Assembly (NCBI GenBank): GCA_025642065.1
Contig: JAODUP010000588.1
Coordinates: forward strand, 122,501-186,500
Direction: 5' to 3'
DNA from: Paralvinella palmiformis
Taxonomy: Eukaryota > Annelida > Polychaeta > Terebellida > Alvinellidae
Length of the DNA stretch: 64,000 nt
Part shown: piece after piece, positions 11,483-22,993 of the stretch
Position numbering within the stretch: the first letter of the stretch is position 1
How the letters are laid out: every line of letters starts with the position of its first letter
Made by a program: the position numbers and the translations under genes
Notes under the pieces: model-generated
What the model was told of the DNA's origin: nothing
The model's database searches: none
Seen by the model: only the letters and a program-made list of their open reading frames with translations

Positions 11483-11649
11483 CTTAAGACGTTCACTGTA
11501 ACACACGATTGGTTCATTTCTCAGGATGTTCGCGAATGTTTGAACAAAATAAATAGCTACAGGGCATTAACATCCTGTTTTGATTACAGAGCCCAGTAGC
11601 TGATCTAACCTTTAGTATGTATTTCTTATTTAACTGTGAAGCAATAGTA

Positions 11650-12520
11650 GATTCTTTTTTGAAAAAATAGACTTTGGCTAAATGCCAACAAAACCGATTT
11701 CTTCATTACGAGTGCCTGCAGACCACGCAGCAAACTTACTCGTTTCTTCCCAACCACCATCCTTAATCATGGCATCAAACCGTTAGATGCAGTACATAAT
11801 GTTGTTGCTACAGTTGATAGCGATTTTAATCTCAGAAAACATATTTTTCTCATATGTCGTTCCTGTTTCTGTCATATTCACGACCTTCGCCGTATTTGGG
11901 GCTATAGTTCTCTTTCAGTCCCCAAAACCATTGATATAGCATTCATTACTAGTAGGCTGATTACGGCAACTCTCTTCTTTACAATATTGCATCTAAGGAT
12001 ATTCTAAATCTTCAATGTGTTCAGAACTGCCTAGCTAGGGTTGTCATACGGTCTCCTCGGTTTTTTCATTCTATCCCACTTCTGAAATATCTTCATTGGT
12101 TCCCTGTTCAATCTCGCCTCATTTTCAAACTGTGCATTATTGCCTATCAAACTCTTTCTTCTGGAGAACCTTCTTATATATTTTCCATGCTTTTTTAGTA
12201 CCCAATCCCAGAGAACTCCGTTCATCTGGTGTTCACTTATTGTCTGTTCCCAGAGTTAAAACTCATTCTTTGACTCGTGGTTTTTCAGTTGCTGTCCCTA
12301 CTCTTTGGAATTCACTCTCTGACCATGTTAGGTCATCAAATAGTACAGTTGTTTCCGTCACTATTTACAAACTCACCTTTTCAGACTTGCTTATCATTCC
12401 TAAGTTTCCACTCCATCTGATCATTTGTTGATGAACTTTGCATTGTACCTGGACTATGTGTTTGTCCAACACCTGTACTAGGTGCACCACTGAGCTCGAT
12501 TATTTTCGTAGATATTGGCA
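11650..12520 (+). mobile_element. LINE E: CR1/L2-like reverse transcriptase 3' end
   Basis: Translating the plus strand gives the C-terminal part of a non-LTR reverse transcriptase in several frames. In order: WLNANKTDFFITSA (from about 11677), NILNLQCVQNCLARVVIRS-type text (from about 11990), LKYLHWFPVQSRLIFKL (from about 12083), then VPRVKTHSLTRGFSV and LWNSLSDHVRSS in a third frame (about 12246-12340). These match the usual order of the thumb and C-terminal region of CR1/L2/Jockey-type elements. A 1-bp loss near 11958 and another shift near 12195 break the frame. The RT catalytic core is absent. The end near 12510 (GATATTGGCACAATAGAG) resembles the decayed GGCGCTATATAA tail of such elements. 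Dead, 5'-truncated copy. Confidence 0.85.
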
Positions 12521-12920
12521 CAATAGAGGTTTGTAACAATATATTTGTTGGAACACGGATAATAAGACATCTAACAAAACAATGATTATTTAAATAAGAA
12601 CTATGGCAACAGCAACAATAGCAACTAAAACATCAATAGCACAAAGGTGAAAAGTAGAAAGTAGAAATAAGTTTGGTAAAGTTAATTTCTTTAGTAGAAA
12701 TTGATAGGAAACAAACAACGTTTTATATTGGGTCTGAATCAAGATTTCTGCTAGAGTCCAAAATATGGCCTTCGTTCAAAATATTTGTTAAACATATAAA
12801 CCATACGGAATTGGTTACATACTGTATTATACTGTACTGTACATACTGTGCTGTACATACTGTACTGTCATACATACATACTGTTTGTCTCCAATAAAGA
12901 GAACAAGTCAGAATTTCAAT
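12521..12920. other. AT-rich spacer with a TACTGTA tandem tract
   Basis: No gene. At about 12822-12885 there are repeated TACTGTACTGTACA-like units. Confidence 0.5.
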
Positions 12921-13052
<132 letters not shown>

Positions 13053-13334
13053 CAGATATACTGTAGTTTTAAATAAAACGAACTCGCCTAATTTTCGATG
13101 AGATGTCTGTTAACCTCTAAAAGAACTTCGGATGGTACAGCGTGTGGTGTCGACAAAGATCAAAGGTTAATTGCTGCACCTGAGGGGTGTTATTAACATC
13201 TATTACAAAGGATAACAAATGGACAGTGTCAAATCTAATGGTTCCATTGTTCGGTTACAAATAGAGGACGAAATGATGGAACTGCCAGTAGACAGGAAGG
13301 CAGAAAACCAGTGACAGACAGACAAGATTACTAA

Positions 13335-13556
13335 CGCACACCTACACACACACACACACACACACACAGACACCTACACACAGACACACACAATCTCTTT
13401 CACACAGACACGAACCTACACACATACACACACACACACACAATCTCTCTCACACGCACTTACACGCATGCGAGCACACACACTCACGCATAAAATCATC
13501 ACCACCACCCTCCACAGACACCTACACTCACAAAAACACCTACTAACGCACACACA
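13335..13556. repeat. imperfect (CA)n-rich region
   Basis: CACA tracts mixed with CACCTA, CAGA and CTCTCA variants. Confidence 0.85.
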
Positions 13557-13976
13557 CTAAAAGAGACGGGCAAAAATAACTTATTTATAGGCAAATACAA
13601 TTACAAAACAAAACGTAAACATTGTCCATCACCCTACATGCATGAACATTATTAATGAACAATACAAAATATTCTCAATATTCCGATTAGGTTTAACCGG
13701 TTATCAAACAATAATTATATTTTCAAAAACCAGTTTTAATCTTCAGGAAATGAATTGCAATTAAAGGACCAACTTATTAATTATTTTGCTAAACCCGTGT
13801 CCTTTCCGCCAATAGATGAATTGGTAAAATTAAGGGAATAGAATTGTGACAGTAAAATAGGTTTAGATCTGTAATTCTTTGGAATATTATTGTCAGTTTA
13901 TATATATATGTGTTTTAGGATACATAGTAAGAGGCAACAGGCACAGAGCATCAACATATCTAAACATCTTTCGAAA
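13557..13976. other. AT-rich single-copy sequence with a diverged R1 start
   Basis: No gene. At about 13911-13952 a GTGTTTTAG...CAGGCACAGAG stretch looks like a strongly diverged beginning of repeat R1. Confidence 0.45.
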
Positions 13977-13978
13977 CC

Positions 13979-13982
13979 TGTG

Positions 13983-14027
<45 letters not shown>

Positions 14028-14045
14028 GTGTGTGTGTGTGTGTGT
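13979..14045. repeat. (TG)n microsatellite
   Basis: TG tract with two TGCG variants, directly joined to R1 copy 2. Confidence 0.95.
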
Positions 14046-14280
14046 TTTAGCTGTGTATAATAAGGCACAGGCACAGAGAATCTCGAACCGTGAATTCAAA
14101 CTCTGGACGTTTCTTCAGGGGACTGAATCCAGAGTGGCGACTTTTCTTGCTGAGACATGTGTAATGTCTCACCAGTCCCTAAGCCGCCAAGCAAAATCAA
14201 AATACGAATCACCTACAGCCGTGGAGTTTGGGTGTAAAACACCCAAGTCAGATCACGGCAGTAGTGAGAATCTTTAGCTT
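14046..14280 (+). repeat. dispersed repeat R1, copy 2
   Basis: Near-identical to 9.245-9.484 kb with only a few substitutions seen by eye. It is also preceded by a TG tract. Its right end merges into R3 sequence. Confidence 0.88.
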
Positions 14281-14284
14281 AATT

Positions 14285-15064
14285 ATCTAAGCAGCCCTAT
14301 TTATAGCTATTTTTCAATTGCTGTATCTTTCTTCAAAGCAGTACTATATAAACTATATAACCCAATTGTTACCGTCTTCAAAGATCAGTTTTTACAACGG
14401 CAGGCGTCACGAAGCGACTACTATTAAAACTATTTAGCTTAATTGCTATTAAAAGACTGACATCTGCGCTGAAGCAGACCGTATTAGCGCGTCATAGCTT
14501 CGATACTGTTTGAACTATGCTATCATTTTCAAACCTGACCTAATTTATGCTATTCTAACTATTGTAGTTCTTAAATGTTATTTATGACAAGCAGATTAGA
14601 GCTAATCTTGAATGTCATAGTACAAACTGGACAAAACTGGACCTAGGAAAGATAATTCTATTCCCACATACAACCAAGGTGAATTTTATAAGTTGATATA
14701 TAAAACCCACCAACCGCGCGAGCTGTGTCCAATGCCACCGCTCGAGATGCGATGCAGTGTTTCTATTCCTGAGTCAGGAGTACTTATAATGCTTTAAGAG
14801 CGTACTGTGCCTGCTACAGTCATTTAAATGCTGGATAACCAAACCAAACACTTAAACGGCGTGCCTCCAAAGACGCAAATAGTACATGGATTATACAGCT
14901 CTAGAGCAACTTTTCTTGAATGCAGGGAAATATAGTCTCCACGCATAGAAAACGGAACTTTCTCAACCGCAGCATAATATGCCTTGTGATATTTGCTGGA
15001 GGGTCAAATACCTCATAAACATACAAATCCAATAAATACTATGACCTACTCGTCACTATTATAA
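14285..15064 (+). repeat. dispersed repeat R3, tandem copy 1
   Basis: The part from 14463 to 15064 (about 600 bp) is repeated directly at 15073-15680. The part from 14290 also pairs with the inverted copy at 5.96-6.46 kb. Shared blocks include CCACCGCTCGAGATGCGATG and GTGCCTCCAAAGACGCAAAT. Function and class unknown. Confidence 0.85.
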
Positions 15065-15072
15065 CAATTTAT

Positions 15073-15680
15073 ATCGGCGCTTTAGCAGACCGTTATGGCG
15101 GAATTGCCGTTCTATATATTAACATTTTCAAATCAGACCTAATGTCTGCTATACAAACTATAATTATAATATAGGGTTTTATTAATGACAAGGAGACTAA
15201 AGTTAGCCTTGAATGTCAGAGTACAGACTGGACATAACTGGACCAAGGAAAGATAATTCTATTCCCACAAACAACTACGGTGAATTATATATACAACTAA
15301 ACTTGTTATATAAAACACACCAACCACACGAGCTGTGTCCAATGCCACCGCTCGAGATGCGATGCAGTGTTTCTATTCCTGAGTCAGGAGTACTTATAAT
15401 GCTTTAAGAGCGTACTGTGTCTGCTACAGTCATTTAAATGCTGGATAACCAAGCCAAACACTTAAACGGCGTGCCTCCAAAGACGCAAATAGTGCACGGA
15501 ATATACAACTCTAGATCAACTTTTCTTAGAACGCATGGACCTGGAAACATACAGTCTCCACGCACAGAAAAGGGAACATCTTAACCGCAGCATATGCCTT
15601 GTGATATTTGCTGGAGGGTCAAATACCTCATAAGCATACAAATCCAATAAATTCTATGACCTACTCGTCACTAACCCTTT
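15073..15680 (+). repeat. dispersed repeat R3, tandem copy 2
   Basis: Direct duplicate of 14.463-15.064 kb with roughly 90% identity by eye and small indels. It holds a 64-codon open frame at 15213-15407 whose counterpart in copy 1 is not conserved as a frame, so I do not call a gene. Confidence 0.87.
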
Positions 15681-15743
15681 ATATCAAATATTACAAAATT
15701 GGTAAAAAGAAAACACGAACCTCAATCTCTGGGACGGGCAATG

Positions 15744-15902
15744 TGTGTTTTAGCTGTGTATAATAAGGCACAGGCACAGGCACAGAGAATCTCGAATGTA
15801 TGTATGTCTGTGTGTCTATGTATATATATGTGTGTGTGTGCGTGCTTGTGTGTATGTGTGTGCAAGTGTGTGCATTATTATGTACGTACGTATATATATG
15901 TA
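15744..15902 (+). repeat. R1 fragment plus (TG/TA)n tract
   Basis: The first 54 bp repeat the start of R1 (TTTTAGCTGTGTATAATAAG, with CAGGCA present one extra time) and stop abruptly at TCTCGAA. They are followed by TG- and TATG-rich simple sequence to 15902. Confidence 0.8.
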
Positions 15903-15951
15903 GGTGTCTATTATGAATCTGTACGGTTGGCGGTCGTGTTAGAAAATACGA

Positions 15952-16036
15952 TGGTGATGTTGATGACGAATGATGATGATGAAGATGGTGATGATGATGA
16001 TGATGATGAAGATGATGATGAAGATGATGATGTCGA
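15952..16036. repeat. (GAT)n trinucleotide tract
   Basis: GAT triplets with GAA and GGT variants. It reads as an Asp-rich frame by artefact. Confidence 0.93.
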
Positions 16037-16605
16037 AGACGCCCAACGACCATCACGATTATATAACTTCGTTCACCACTCCGGATGAAGCACTCCTCGT
16101 CTGCAGGAGCAATCTGACCTCTTTTTCCTCAAATCGCCGGAAGAGGAGTGCGGAAAAACAGCTCTCTTAACACCGACTACAGCCGAGTGACAGCTCCGAG
16201 TCATTGTATTACAGGTACGACGACATCCTGGTGTAGAGCATCACCGCTCTCGTCTGAGACTAAACAACTTACGTCCCGTCATCTTCTACATGACAGAATT
16301 GGTTATAATACCCTCCCACCGGCCACGGGTGCTCCATCAGCGTAACAAACGTCTAGGAGTGCGGGATGGCTCGTCCTCGTCTTCCGCAACATAGGAGCTC
16401 CATCTGTCCCTAGGTAGCGGTATGGGACGACCACCGGTTCTTAAGCTGACAGCTGTAATCTCTGCCCTGGTCTACGTCTGGGGGGGGGAGTGGGCTGGGG
16501 ATGTTGCTAATTATTATGGGATGCGGTAACTCGGTTAAGCAACTCTGGGTGATGGACACAATACAGAGATGGTTTATAAAGGCGATTTCTTGCGGTGCCA
16601 TGGTT
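16037..16605. other. GC-richer single-copy sequence
   Basis: No coding similarity. The left target-site duplication of the next SINE (CGGTGCCATGGTT) is at 16593-16605. Confidence 0.4.
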
Positions 16606-16801
16606 AGGGGCGCCTCCGTGGTCTAGCGGTAGCGTGTTGGACCACAGATCACTACCACCCGTATTCGAATCCCGGCGTGGGCATATCTGAAAGTTGTTTC
16701 GTCTTTCACTTCGTCTCATTACCTTTGGAGGTCGCTCGGCCCATTTAGCCTACCTTGTGCACAAAAGTGGCCGTAAAACATCAATAATCATCATCATCAT
16801 A
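16606..16801 (+). mobile_element. SINE-1, full-length copy with target-site duplication
   Basis: Starts near GGCGCCTCCGTGG. The A box is TGGTCTAGCGGT (about 16619-16630) and the B box is ATTCGAATCCC (about 16663-16673). The body contains TTACCTTTGGAGGTCGCTCG and CACAAAAGTGGCCGTAAAAC, and the tail is ATCATCATCAT. It is flanked by the perfect 13-bp duplication CGGTGCCATGGTT at 16593-16605 and 16802-16814. It is probably transcribed by RNA polymerase III from internal boxes. It has no protein, so it depends on a LINE for movement. Confidence 0.95.
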
Positions 16802-16814
16802 CGGTGCCATGGTT

Positions 16815-17037
16815 CTGGATCTGCGCTATTTCAATAGGACTGGTGGCCAGTTTGTAATATGGCTGTTATGGCGCGGCGCTGTATGAATATTTACTGTTTG
16901 AAATTATAAGCCTTTATAACTCTAGCCTTGTATTGTGTTTGCATTAGCGGATATGCTTTCATTTTCACAACTGGTTGTGAATAAAGCACTTATAAAGATC
17001 ATAGGAAAAGGTAACGTGCTGGCCATCCAGAATTCAA
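16815..17037. other. single-copy sequence
   Basis: Nothing recognised. Confidence 0.4.
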
Positions 17038-17039
17038 AT

Positions 17040-17040
<1 letters not shown>

Positions 17041-17128
<88 letters not shown>

Positions 17129-17249
17129 AGCAGACGCAGACAAACATACACACACACATACATACAGAGAGAGGAGAGAGAGAAAGAGAGAGTGGGGAAG
17201 GTGTGGGAGAGAGTGAGTGAGAGAGGGGGGAGAGAGAGAGGGGGAGACT
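17041..17249. repeat. compound (TA)n(GA)n microsatellite
   Basis: 24 bp of TA, about 60 bp of GA, a CAGACA/CATACA spacer, then degraded GA-rich sequence. Confidence 0.95.
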
Positions 17250-18130
17250 TATATCGAGATTAGGCGTTGGAAAATATGCCCACAGGCCTTTTAAGCCGCT
17301 TAATTTAATATTGTTATACCGCCGTATACCGAGATCAAATAATTGACGACACCCGGAGATAACGCCGAGCAATATCATCACAGACGCCGCAGATCTCAGT
17401 TTAACTCCGTCCATCCGTCCGTCATTTCTGAGAATTCGGATTAAGTCGGAACCTGCCGATGCTAAGATCATATCGTACAACGGCCTCCAACCCGAGAGCA
17501 ATCTCTTTAATCATCACCATTACAGGCGAATATCTGGGACCTACCTCGGTGATCATCAGCAACAGCCCGGAGGATTTATCACCATAAGAGCATTACACCT
17601 GAGGTGTTCCTCGATACGCGGCAATTTCTCCGAGGTGGCGCCACCTAGCTTTCGGCATTTCTCCGCAACGGTGTAAATTAAGAGGGAGCGGTCAAAGCTG
17701 AATATCGTCATGTTTCCATAACGATGTGCTAGCTTTATGAACGCACCGCGGCCATATTCCGGAAGGGGTCTGGCCCGACCGAGCGGGGGAGTGGTTGGAG
17801 GGGGGGGGGTGACGGTGGCGGCGTCGAGGTGAATATTTTATGAGTTGCGGCTTTTAGATGGCGACATGTGACATGTTCGTCGTTACTAATTTATAACGCC
17901 ATGCTATGGTAATGGTCCCCGTTTCCCCAACGTGTACGTGGATTTTGATGAATTAATGATAATACAATCGATGTCTGGACTCGTCATATCGGATAAGAGT
18001 CCTTCCTTTGGGGGCTAAGTTTATTTTGGTGACCGACAATAGACCGGAAACAATCTCTTAGCTTTATCTTCGGAGTAGCTAAATCGGGAGATATTATCCT
18101 TATGGTGATATGGATAATGTTTACATAATG
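17250..18130. other. GC-rich single-copy island
   Basis: CpG-rich with no coding similarity. It contains a perfect 14-bp palindrome AGGTGGCGCCACCT at 17633-17646 and a G-run cluster at 17784-17823 that could form a quadruplex. It could be a regulatory element; nothing in the sequence proves it. Confidence 0.4.
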
Positions 18131-18216
18131 CCGATGACTCCCCCTCCTCCCCCTCCTCCTACAACTACTACTTTTCTACTACTACTACTACTAGTAGTAG
18201 TAGTAGTAATTATAAT
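18131..18216. repeat. (CCT)/(ACT)/(AGT) trinucleotide tract
   Basis: CCT triplets, then ACT triplets meeting AGT triplets at about 18193, which makes a perfect inverted repeat of the trinucleotide. Confidence 0.8.
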
Positions 18217-18316
18217 AATACCATATTTACTTTGTTTCTGATTAATCCAATTAATTTTATTAATATTACAAGAACTATTGATAAGAAAGGCTGCAATATA
18301 ATAATAATAATACATG

Positions 18317-18610
18317 TTTATATAGCGCCAGAACCAGGTAACCCTGTTCTGAGGCGCTGTACGGTTTTATTATCCCTGACTCAGACCCGAGTCCACCCAG
18401 TACACATCTCAACTCCCGAGGGAGCATACAAGGCATGCTGCCATTAAAGGCGCCCGTCGTTAATCAAACACATACCCATCCCGTCCTGTCGGGTTCTCAT
18501 TCTTATGGATGAGTGAACCAGTCGCCACATAACAGCATTGCAGTTCCCAGGACCTCGAACCCGCGACTCTTCGGCTGCGAGTCCTAAGCTCTAACTAACT
18601 GCGCCATCAC
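18317..18610 (-). mobile_element. SINE-2, tRNA-derived, GCGCTATATAAA tail
   Basis: On the minus strand the head has A box GATGGCGCAGTTAGTTAGAG (18590-18609) and B box GCGGGTTCGAGGTCC (about 18551-18565). About 220 bp of body follow, then the end GGCGCTATATAAACATG and a short (ATT)n tail at the left. That tail is shared in pattern with the LINE 3' ends at 33.9 and 51.7 kb, which suggests it borrows their reverse transcriptase. No clear target-site duplication was found. Confidence 0.85.
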
Positions 18611-18611
18611 A

Positions 18612-18663
18612 ACTCTATTGCTACTACCATTGCTACTACTAGTAATATTACTACTACTACTAC

Positions 18664-18702
<39 letters not shown>

Positions 18703-18703
18703 A
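18612..18703. repeat. (ACT)n / (AAT)n tract
   Basis: Imperfect ACT triplets followed by about 13 AAT triplets. It flanks SINE-2 on its 5' side. Confidence 0.9.
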
Positions 18704-19831
18704 ATTTAGTTTAAAAGTTGAGGATAAACCGGATTAAATAGCTTTCACGTCCATGAGTCATAGCCATCCTGTGAAATATAAAAATAAAATAAAATACATG
18801 GCTTATATATTGACAACAGATTAATTTACAATTAACGATAATTATATTAAATTGAAAACATTAATCAGCTCTGTTTTTAGTTTTCGTGTCGTATCGACTT
18901 GTGTTGATAAGTTCGTTCAATAATCGATAACTTTATCAGTATAACACAACTGATTGTCGTCTACTCTGTAGAAGTGCGTATCCATTTAATCCCAGCGCAA
19001 AAAAAATATATATATATTTCCACAGCATCACCACCACCCCCACCCCCCACATTGTATTATTTATGGGTGTATATAAAACAACAAGTCTTAAAAGTATTTC
19101 TCCCAGAAGTGATGTAATAAAGAATGTCCGTCTAGGGCGCTGTTCTAACTCTCAGGTACGACCTTCCCGTGTCCTAAAGTTGATATATTCCTATGTACGA
19201 GTGTGTCCCAGATGGAGAGAATATATACCCAACATTTGGCTAAAGAGTAACGCTAGGAGACAGATAGAGAATTGTTACTGATAGATTGCTAAATGTAGCC
19301 AACAAACGACTGATATGAATATTATAAAAAGTAAAGACGTTAGATATCCAGCATTCTCGTATTTGGAATATTATGTGCTAAGCTATATGTGACTTCTGCG
19401 AGAGAGTAAAGAATGGGGTGGTTCTATGTGATTGGTTGATTTTAATTAACGTTTGCTTCTGATCTTGCTTAATTTACATGTATTTAGTGATCCTATTGTC
19501 TACCATATTATGACGTCACCAAATTCGACAATGGAATTTAGGATCCCAGCTGAAGATGCGTATCTTTATCCTACTAGGTGTCTTACTTATTGATTGATTT
19601 GTTAATAAATCTTCCGAAAGCAGCAGCTTTTTGGTTAATTTTGTATGACATTAGGACTCTTACTTGTCTTCACGTTTTCTCTCTTCCATATCTTCAACTC
19701 TCAATAATCCAAAGTCATCAAACATGTCTATTCGTGGCTTAGTCACTTTATGAGCACTTGAAATAAAAACAACCAGTAGCTTCAGTGCAACCATTTGATA
19801 ATTAAGCCACAGCCAATCACAACGTAATCTT
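18704..19831. other. AT-rich single-copy sequence
   Basis: No gene. A 72-codon open frame at 19063-19281 has no recognisable similarity and no supporting context. Confidence 0.4.
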
Positions 19832-19886
19832 CCATCATCATCATCGTCATCATCATCATCATCATTATCATCATCATGTTCATCAT
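19832..19886. repeat. (CAT)n trinucleotide tract
   Basis: CAT triplets with CGT, TAT and GTT variants. Confidence 0.9.
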
Positions 19887-19997
19887 CACCAACTCAATGG
19901 GGAGTATGGGCAGGCTGGCCACCAATTATGGACTGATCAATCATGCCGTAACCTAATATGTCAGACAAACACACACGCACACAGTAATAGTGTGTCC

Positions 19998-20037
19998 GTG
20001 CGTGCGTTGTTGCGTGCGTGCGTGGTTGCGTGCGTGG

Positions 20038-20102
<65 letters not shown>

Positions 20103-20105
20103 TGT
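19998..20105. repeat. (GCGT)n tetranucleotide array
   Basis: About 108 bp of GCGT units with a few GGTT variants in the first third and a pure run afterwards. This CpG-dense tract would be unstable in a heavily methylated genome. Confidence 0.97.
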
Positions 20106-20253
20106 GAATGGGTCACTCAGTCAGTCAGTCAACCAATTGTTTAGCTACGGAGCTTATCACAGATTGAGACACATGGCAGAGGAGCGATTGTCTAGGGAAG
20201 TAATTTACCAGTGCATGTAACCTGATTCGATAATGTGGTTCTGTCTGCCCGTA

Positions 20254-20255
<2 letters not shown>

Positions 20256-20288
<33 letters not shown>

Positions 20289-20425
20289 GTGTATGCACGT
20301 ATTTATGTATATATGTCTGTATGTAAAAGGAACTTGTGTGAATTCGTGTGTGTATTTATATATATGCGTGCATGCGTGCTTGTTTGCGTGTGTGCACGCA
20401 TGCGTGCACGCGTGCGTTATCCAGA
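20256..20425. repeat. (CTGT)n plus TG/CG-rich tract
   Basis: Nine pure CTGT units to about 20289, then degenerate TGTATG, TGCG and CACGCATG variants. Confidence 0.85.
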
Positions 20426-21525
20426 CGGGCATATAAACAAACACAATACCTTTCCTTGGGACACTGTACAAAAAAGAGATGGGTAATTAGTCAGTCTATT
20501 AACATACTCAACGTTGACACGCCTGAGGAATGAATGCTAAAGTGTCTTTGCCATTTGCCATTGACCAAAAACACCGTCGACATCAATGGCCAACGCTGTA
20601 AACATTCCGTACCAAATTGGAGCCAAAGTTCTAGATGGTTTGACGCAATCTCTGCCCGTAATGGCGGCGCCGTGGGCATGCCGACTTAACAAAGGCGCGC
20701 CCCATCGGGAAAGGTTCACCTGCGAGCGATGACAAACGATGTGATTAGGGAATGGTTTTTTGATCAAAGGGTTTCACCATCGGCGAAGTAGCCGACGAGC
20801 GCGAGGTATTTACGGCGATTTGCCGATAAACTTATTATCTATTTCTGGCACCACTCGAACACACCTGACTGACGGGCGTCCTTCTCATCGGGAAGCACTC
20901 AGTATACGGATTGACGAAAATGAAATGCTAGATGGGTAACGAAATTATAGAATTCCATCAATTTTCGAAGCTTTAAACACTGCGACTCGCCGTATGTTTG
21001 ATATAAATATTGATGAACGTACATCGTTTTGTCGGTTATACATACCCAGATGCTAATATCGACTGTTGCTTGATAATCGACCTTCCACGGATTGAAATTT
21101 CATTTTAAAACACCCTATGTACTATGCTGTGGCCTAGCATATTAAAGGTTTTAAGGGGACTCGTGTAAAGGGCGTAGTGTGAAACTAATACATGTTGCAT
21201 ATGTGGCTAGGTGTATTTTATTACCGAAATAAGTTTGAAACATCCACTGAAATACATCGACCTGATTCAATCTTATCCTTAGTGTGCACGATTGAATATA
21301 TGGTTTTCTGAATAAATATTGACATTCAAATATTACCGTCAGTTTATAAGAATGCAACAATATTCATTTCGTTCATTTGAAAACATCAAAATGCTTCCTG
21401 AGAGTAAAATGGCCAATCCTCGCATTCCATTAATCTGAACACTTGAAATGTGACTGCCTAATTGTTAAAACCTTATATTTGGCTTTGGTTTGCTAATAAT
21501 TGTGTATCACTATTATCGTTGCAGT
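20426..21525. other. single-copy sequence with a GC-rich core
   Basis: 20.53-20.90 kb is CpG-rich and contains TTGATCAAAGGG near 20759, a good match to the TCF/LEF consensus. The rest is AT-rich. No gene recognised. Confidence 0.4.
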
Positions 21526-21900
21526 TGTTATGATTGTCGTCGTTGTTATGATTGTCGTCGTTGTTATGATTGTCGTCGTTGTTATGATTGTCGTCGTTGT
21601 TATGATTGTCGTCGGTGTTATGATTGTCGTCGTTGTTATGATTGTCGTCGGTGTTATGATTGTCGTCGTTGTTATGATTGTCGTCGGTGTTATGATTGTC
21701 GTCGTTGTTATGATTGTCGTCGTTGTTATGATTGTCGTCGTTGTTATGATTGTCGTCGGTGTTATGATTGTCGTCGTTGTTATGATTGTCGTCGTTGTTA
21801 TGATTGTCGTCGTTGTTATGATTGTCGTCGGTGTTATGATTGTCGTAGGTGATATGATTGTCGTCGTTGTTATGATTGTCATCGTCGTTATTGTCGTCGT
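21526..21900. repeat. 18-bp minisatellite, about 20 units
   Basis: Unit GTTATGATTGTCGTCGTT with a GTT/GGT variant at one position. The order of variants shows 36-bp alternation at first and two consecutive 72-bp super-units (three GTT-type then one GGT-type) from about 21.69 to 21.84 kb. It encodes only a six-residue peptide repeat and is not a gene. Confidence 0.95.
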
Positions 21901-22910
21901 TGTTACGATTGTCGTCGTTGTTATGATTGTCGTCGTTATTGTCGTCGTCGTTGTTATTGTCGTTGTCGTTGTTGTTATTATCGTTGTCGTCGTTGTTGTC
22001 GTTGTCGTCGTCGTCGTTGTTATCGTCGTCGTCGTTGTTATCGTCGTCGTCGTTGTTGTTGTTATCATCGTCGACGTTGTTATTGTCGTCGTCTTCGTCG
22101 TCCTTGTTGTTGTTGTTATTGTTGTTGTTGTTGTTGTTATCATCGTCGTCGTTGTTGTTATTATTGTCGTCGTTGTTGTTATTGTCGTCGTCGTTGTTAT
22201 TGTCGTCGTCTTCGTCGTCCTTGTTGTTGTTGTTGTTGGTGTTGTTGTTATCATCGTCGTCGTTGTTGTTATTATTGTCGTCGTTGTTATGATTGTCGTC
22301 GTTATTGTCGTCGTCGTTGTTATTGTCGTTGTCGTTGTTGTTATTATCGTTGTCGTCGTTGTTGTCGTTGTCGTCGTCGTCGTTGTTATCGTCGTCGTCG
22401 TTGTTATCGTCGTCGTCGTTGTTGTTGTTATCATCGTCGACGTTGTTATTGTCGTCGTCTTCGTCGTCCTTGTTGTTGTTGTTATTGTTGTTGTTGTTGT
22501 TGTTATCATCGTCGTCGTTGTTGTTATTATTGTCGTCGTTGTTGTTATTGTCGTCGTCGTTGTTATTGTCGTCGTCTTCGTCGTCCTTGTTGTTGTTGTT
22601 GTTGTTGTTGTTGTTATCATCGTCGTCGTTGTTGTTATTATTGTCGTCGTTGTTGTTATTGTCGTCGTCGTTGTTATTGTCGTCGTCTTCGTCGTCCTTG
22701 TTGTTGTTGTTGTTGTTGTTATCATCGTCGTCGTTGTTGTTATTATCGTCGTCGTTGTTGTTATTGTCGTCGTCGTTGTTATTGTCGTCGTCTTCGTCGT
22801 CCTTGTTGTTGTTGTTGTTGTTGTTATCATCGTCGTCGTTGTTGTTATTATCGTCGTCGTTGTTGTTATTGTCGTCGTCGTTGTTATTGTCGTCGTCTTC
22901 GTCGTCCTTG

Positions 22911-22942
<32 letters not shown>

Positions 22943-22950
22943 GGTCGTGG

Positions 22951-22990
<40 letters not shown>

Positions 22991-22993
22991 ATT
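21901..22993. repeat. (GTC/GTT)n array with 366-bp higher-order repeat
   Basis: About 1.1 kb composed almost only of GTC, GTT, ATT, ATC and TTC triplets. The block 21927-22292 is repeated at 22293-22658 with almost no change. The landmark TCTTCGTCGTCCTTG recurs near 22091, 22208, 22457, 22574, 22685, 22790 and 22895, that is at spacings 117, 249, 117, 111, 105 and 105 (117+249=366). The right end decays into GTG and GTT triplets. The strand bias is complete: T, G and C on plus, hardly any A outside TTAT or TCAT. Confidence 0.95.

Noticed and set aside
15213..15407. 64-codon frame inside R3 copy 2
   Set aside because: The frame is not conserved in the duplicated copy 600 bp upstream, so coding is unlikely.
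18131..18703. A longer inverted-repeat DNA transposon bounded by ACT/AGT tracts
   Set aside because: The inverted symmetry comes from trinucleotide repeats of opposite strand sense. The interior is a tRNA-derived SINE.
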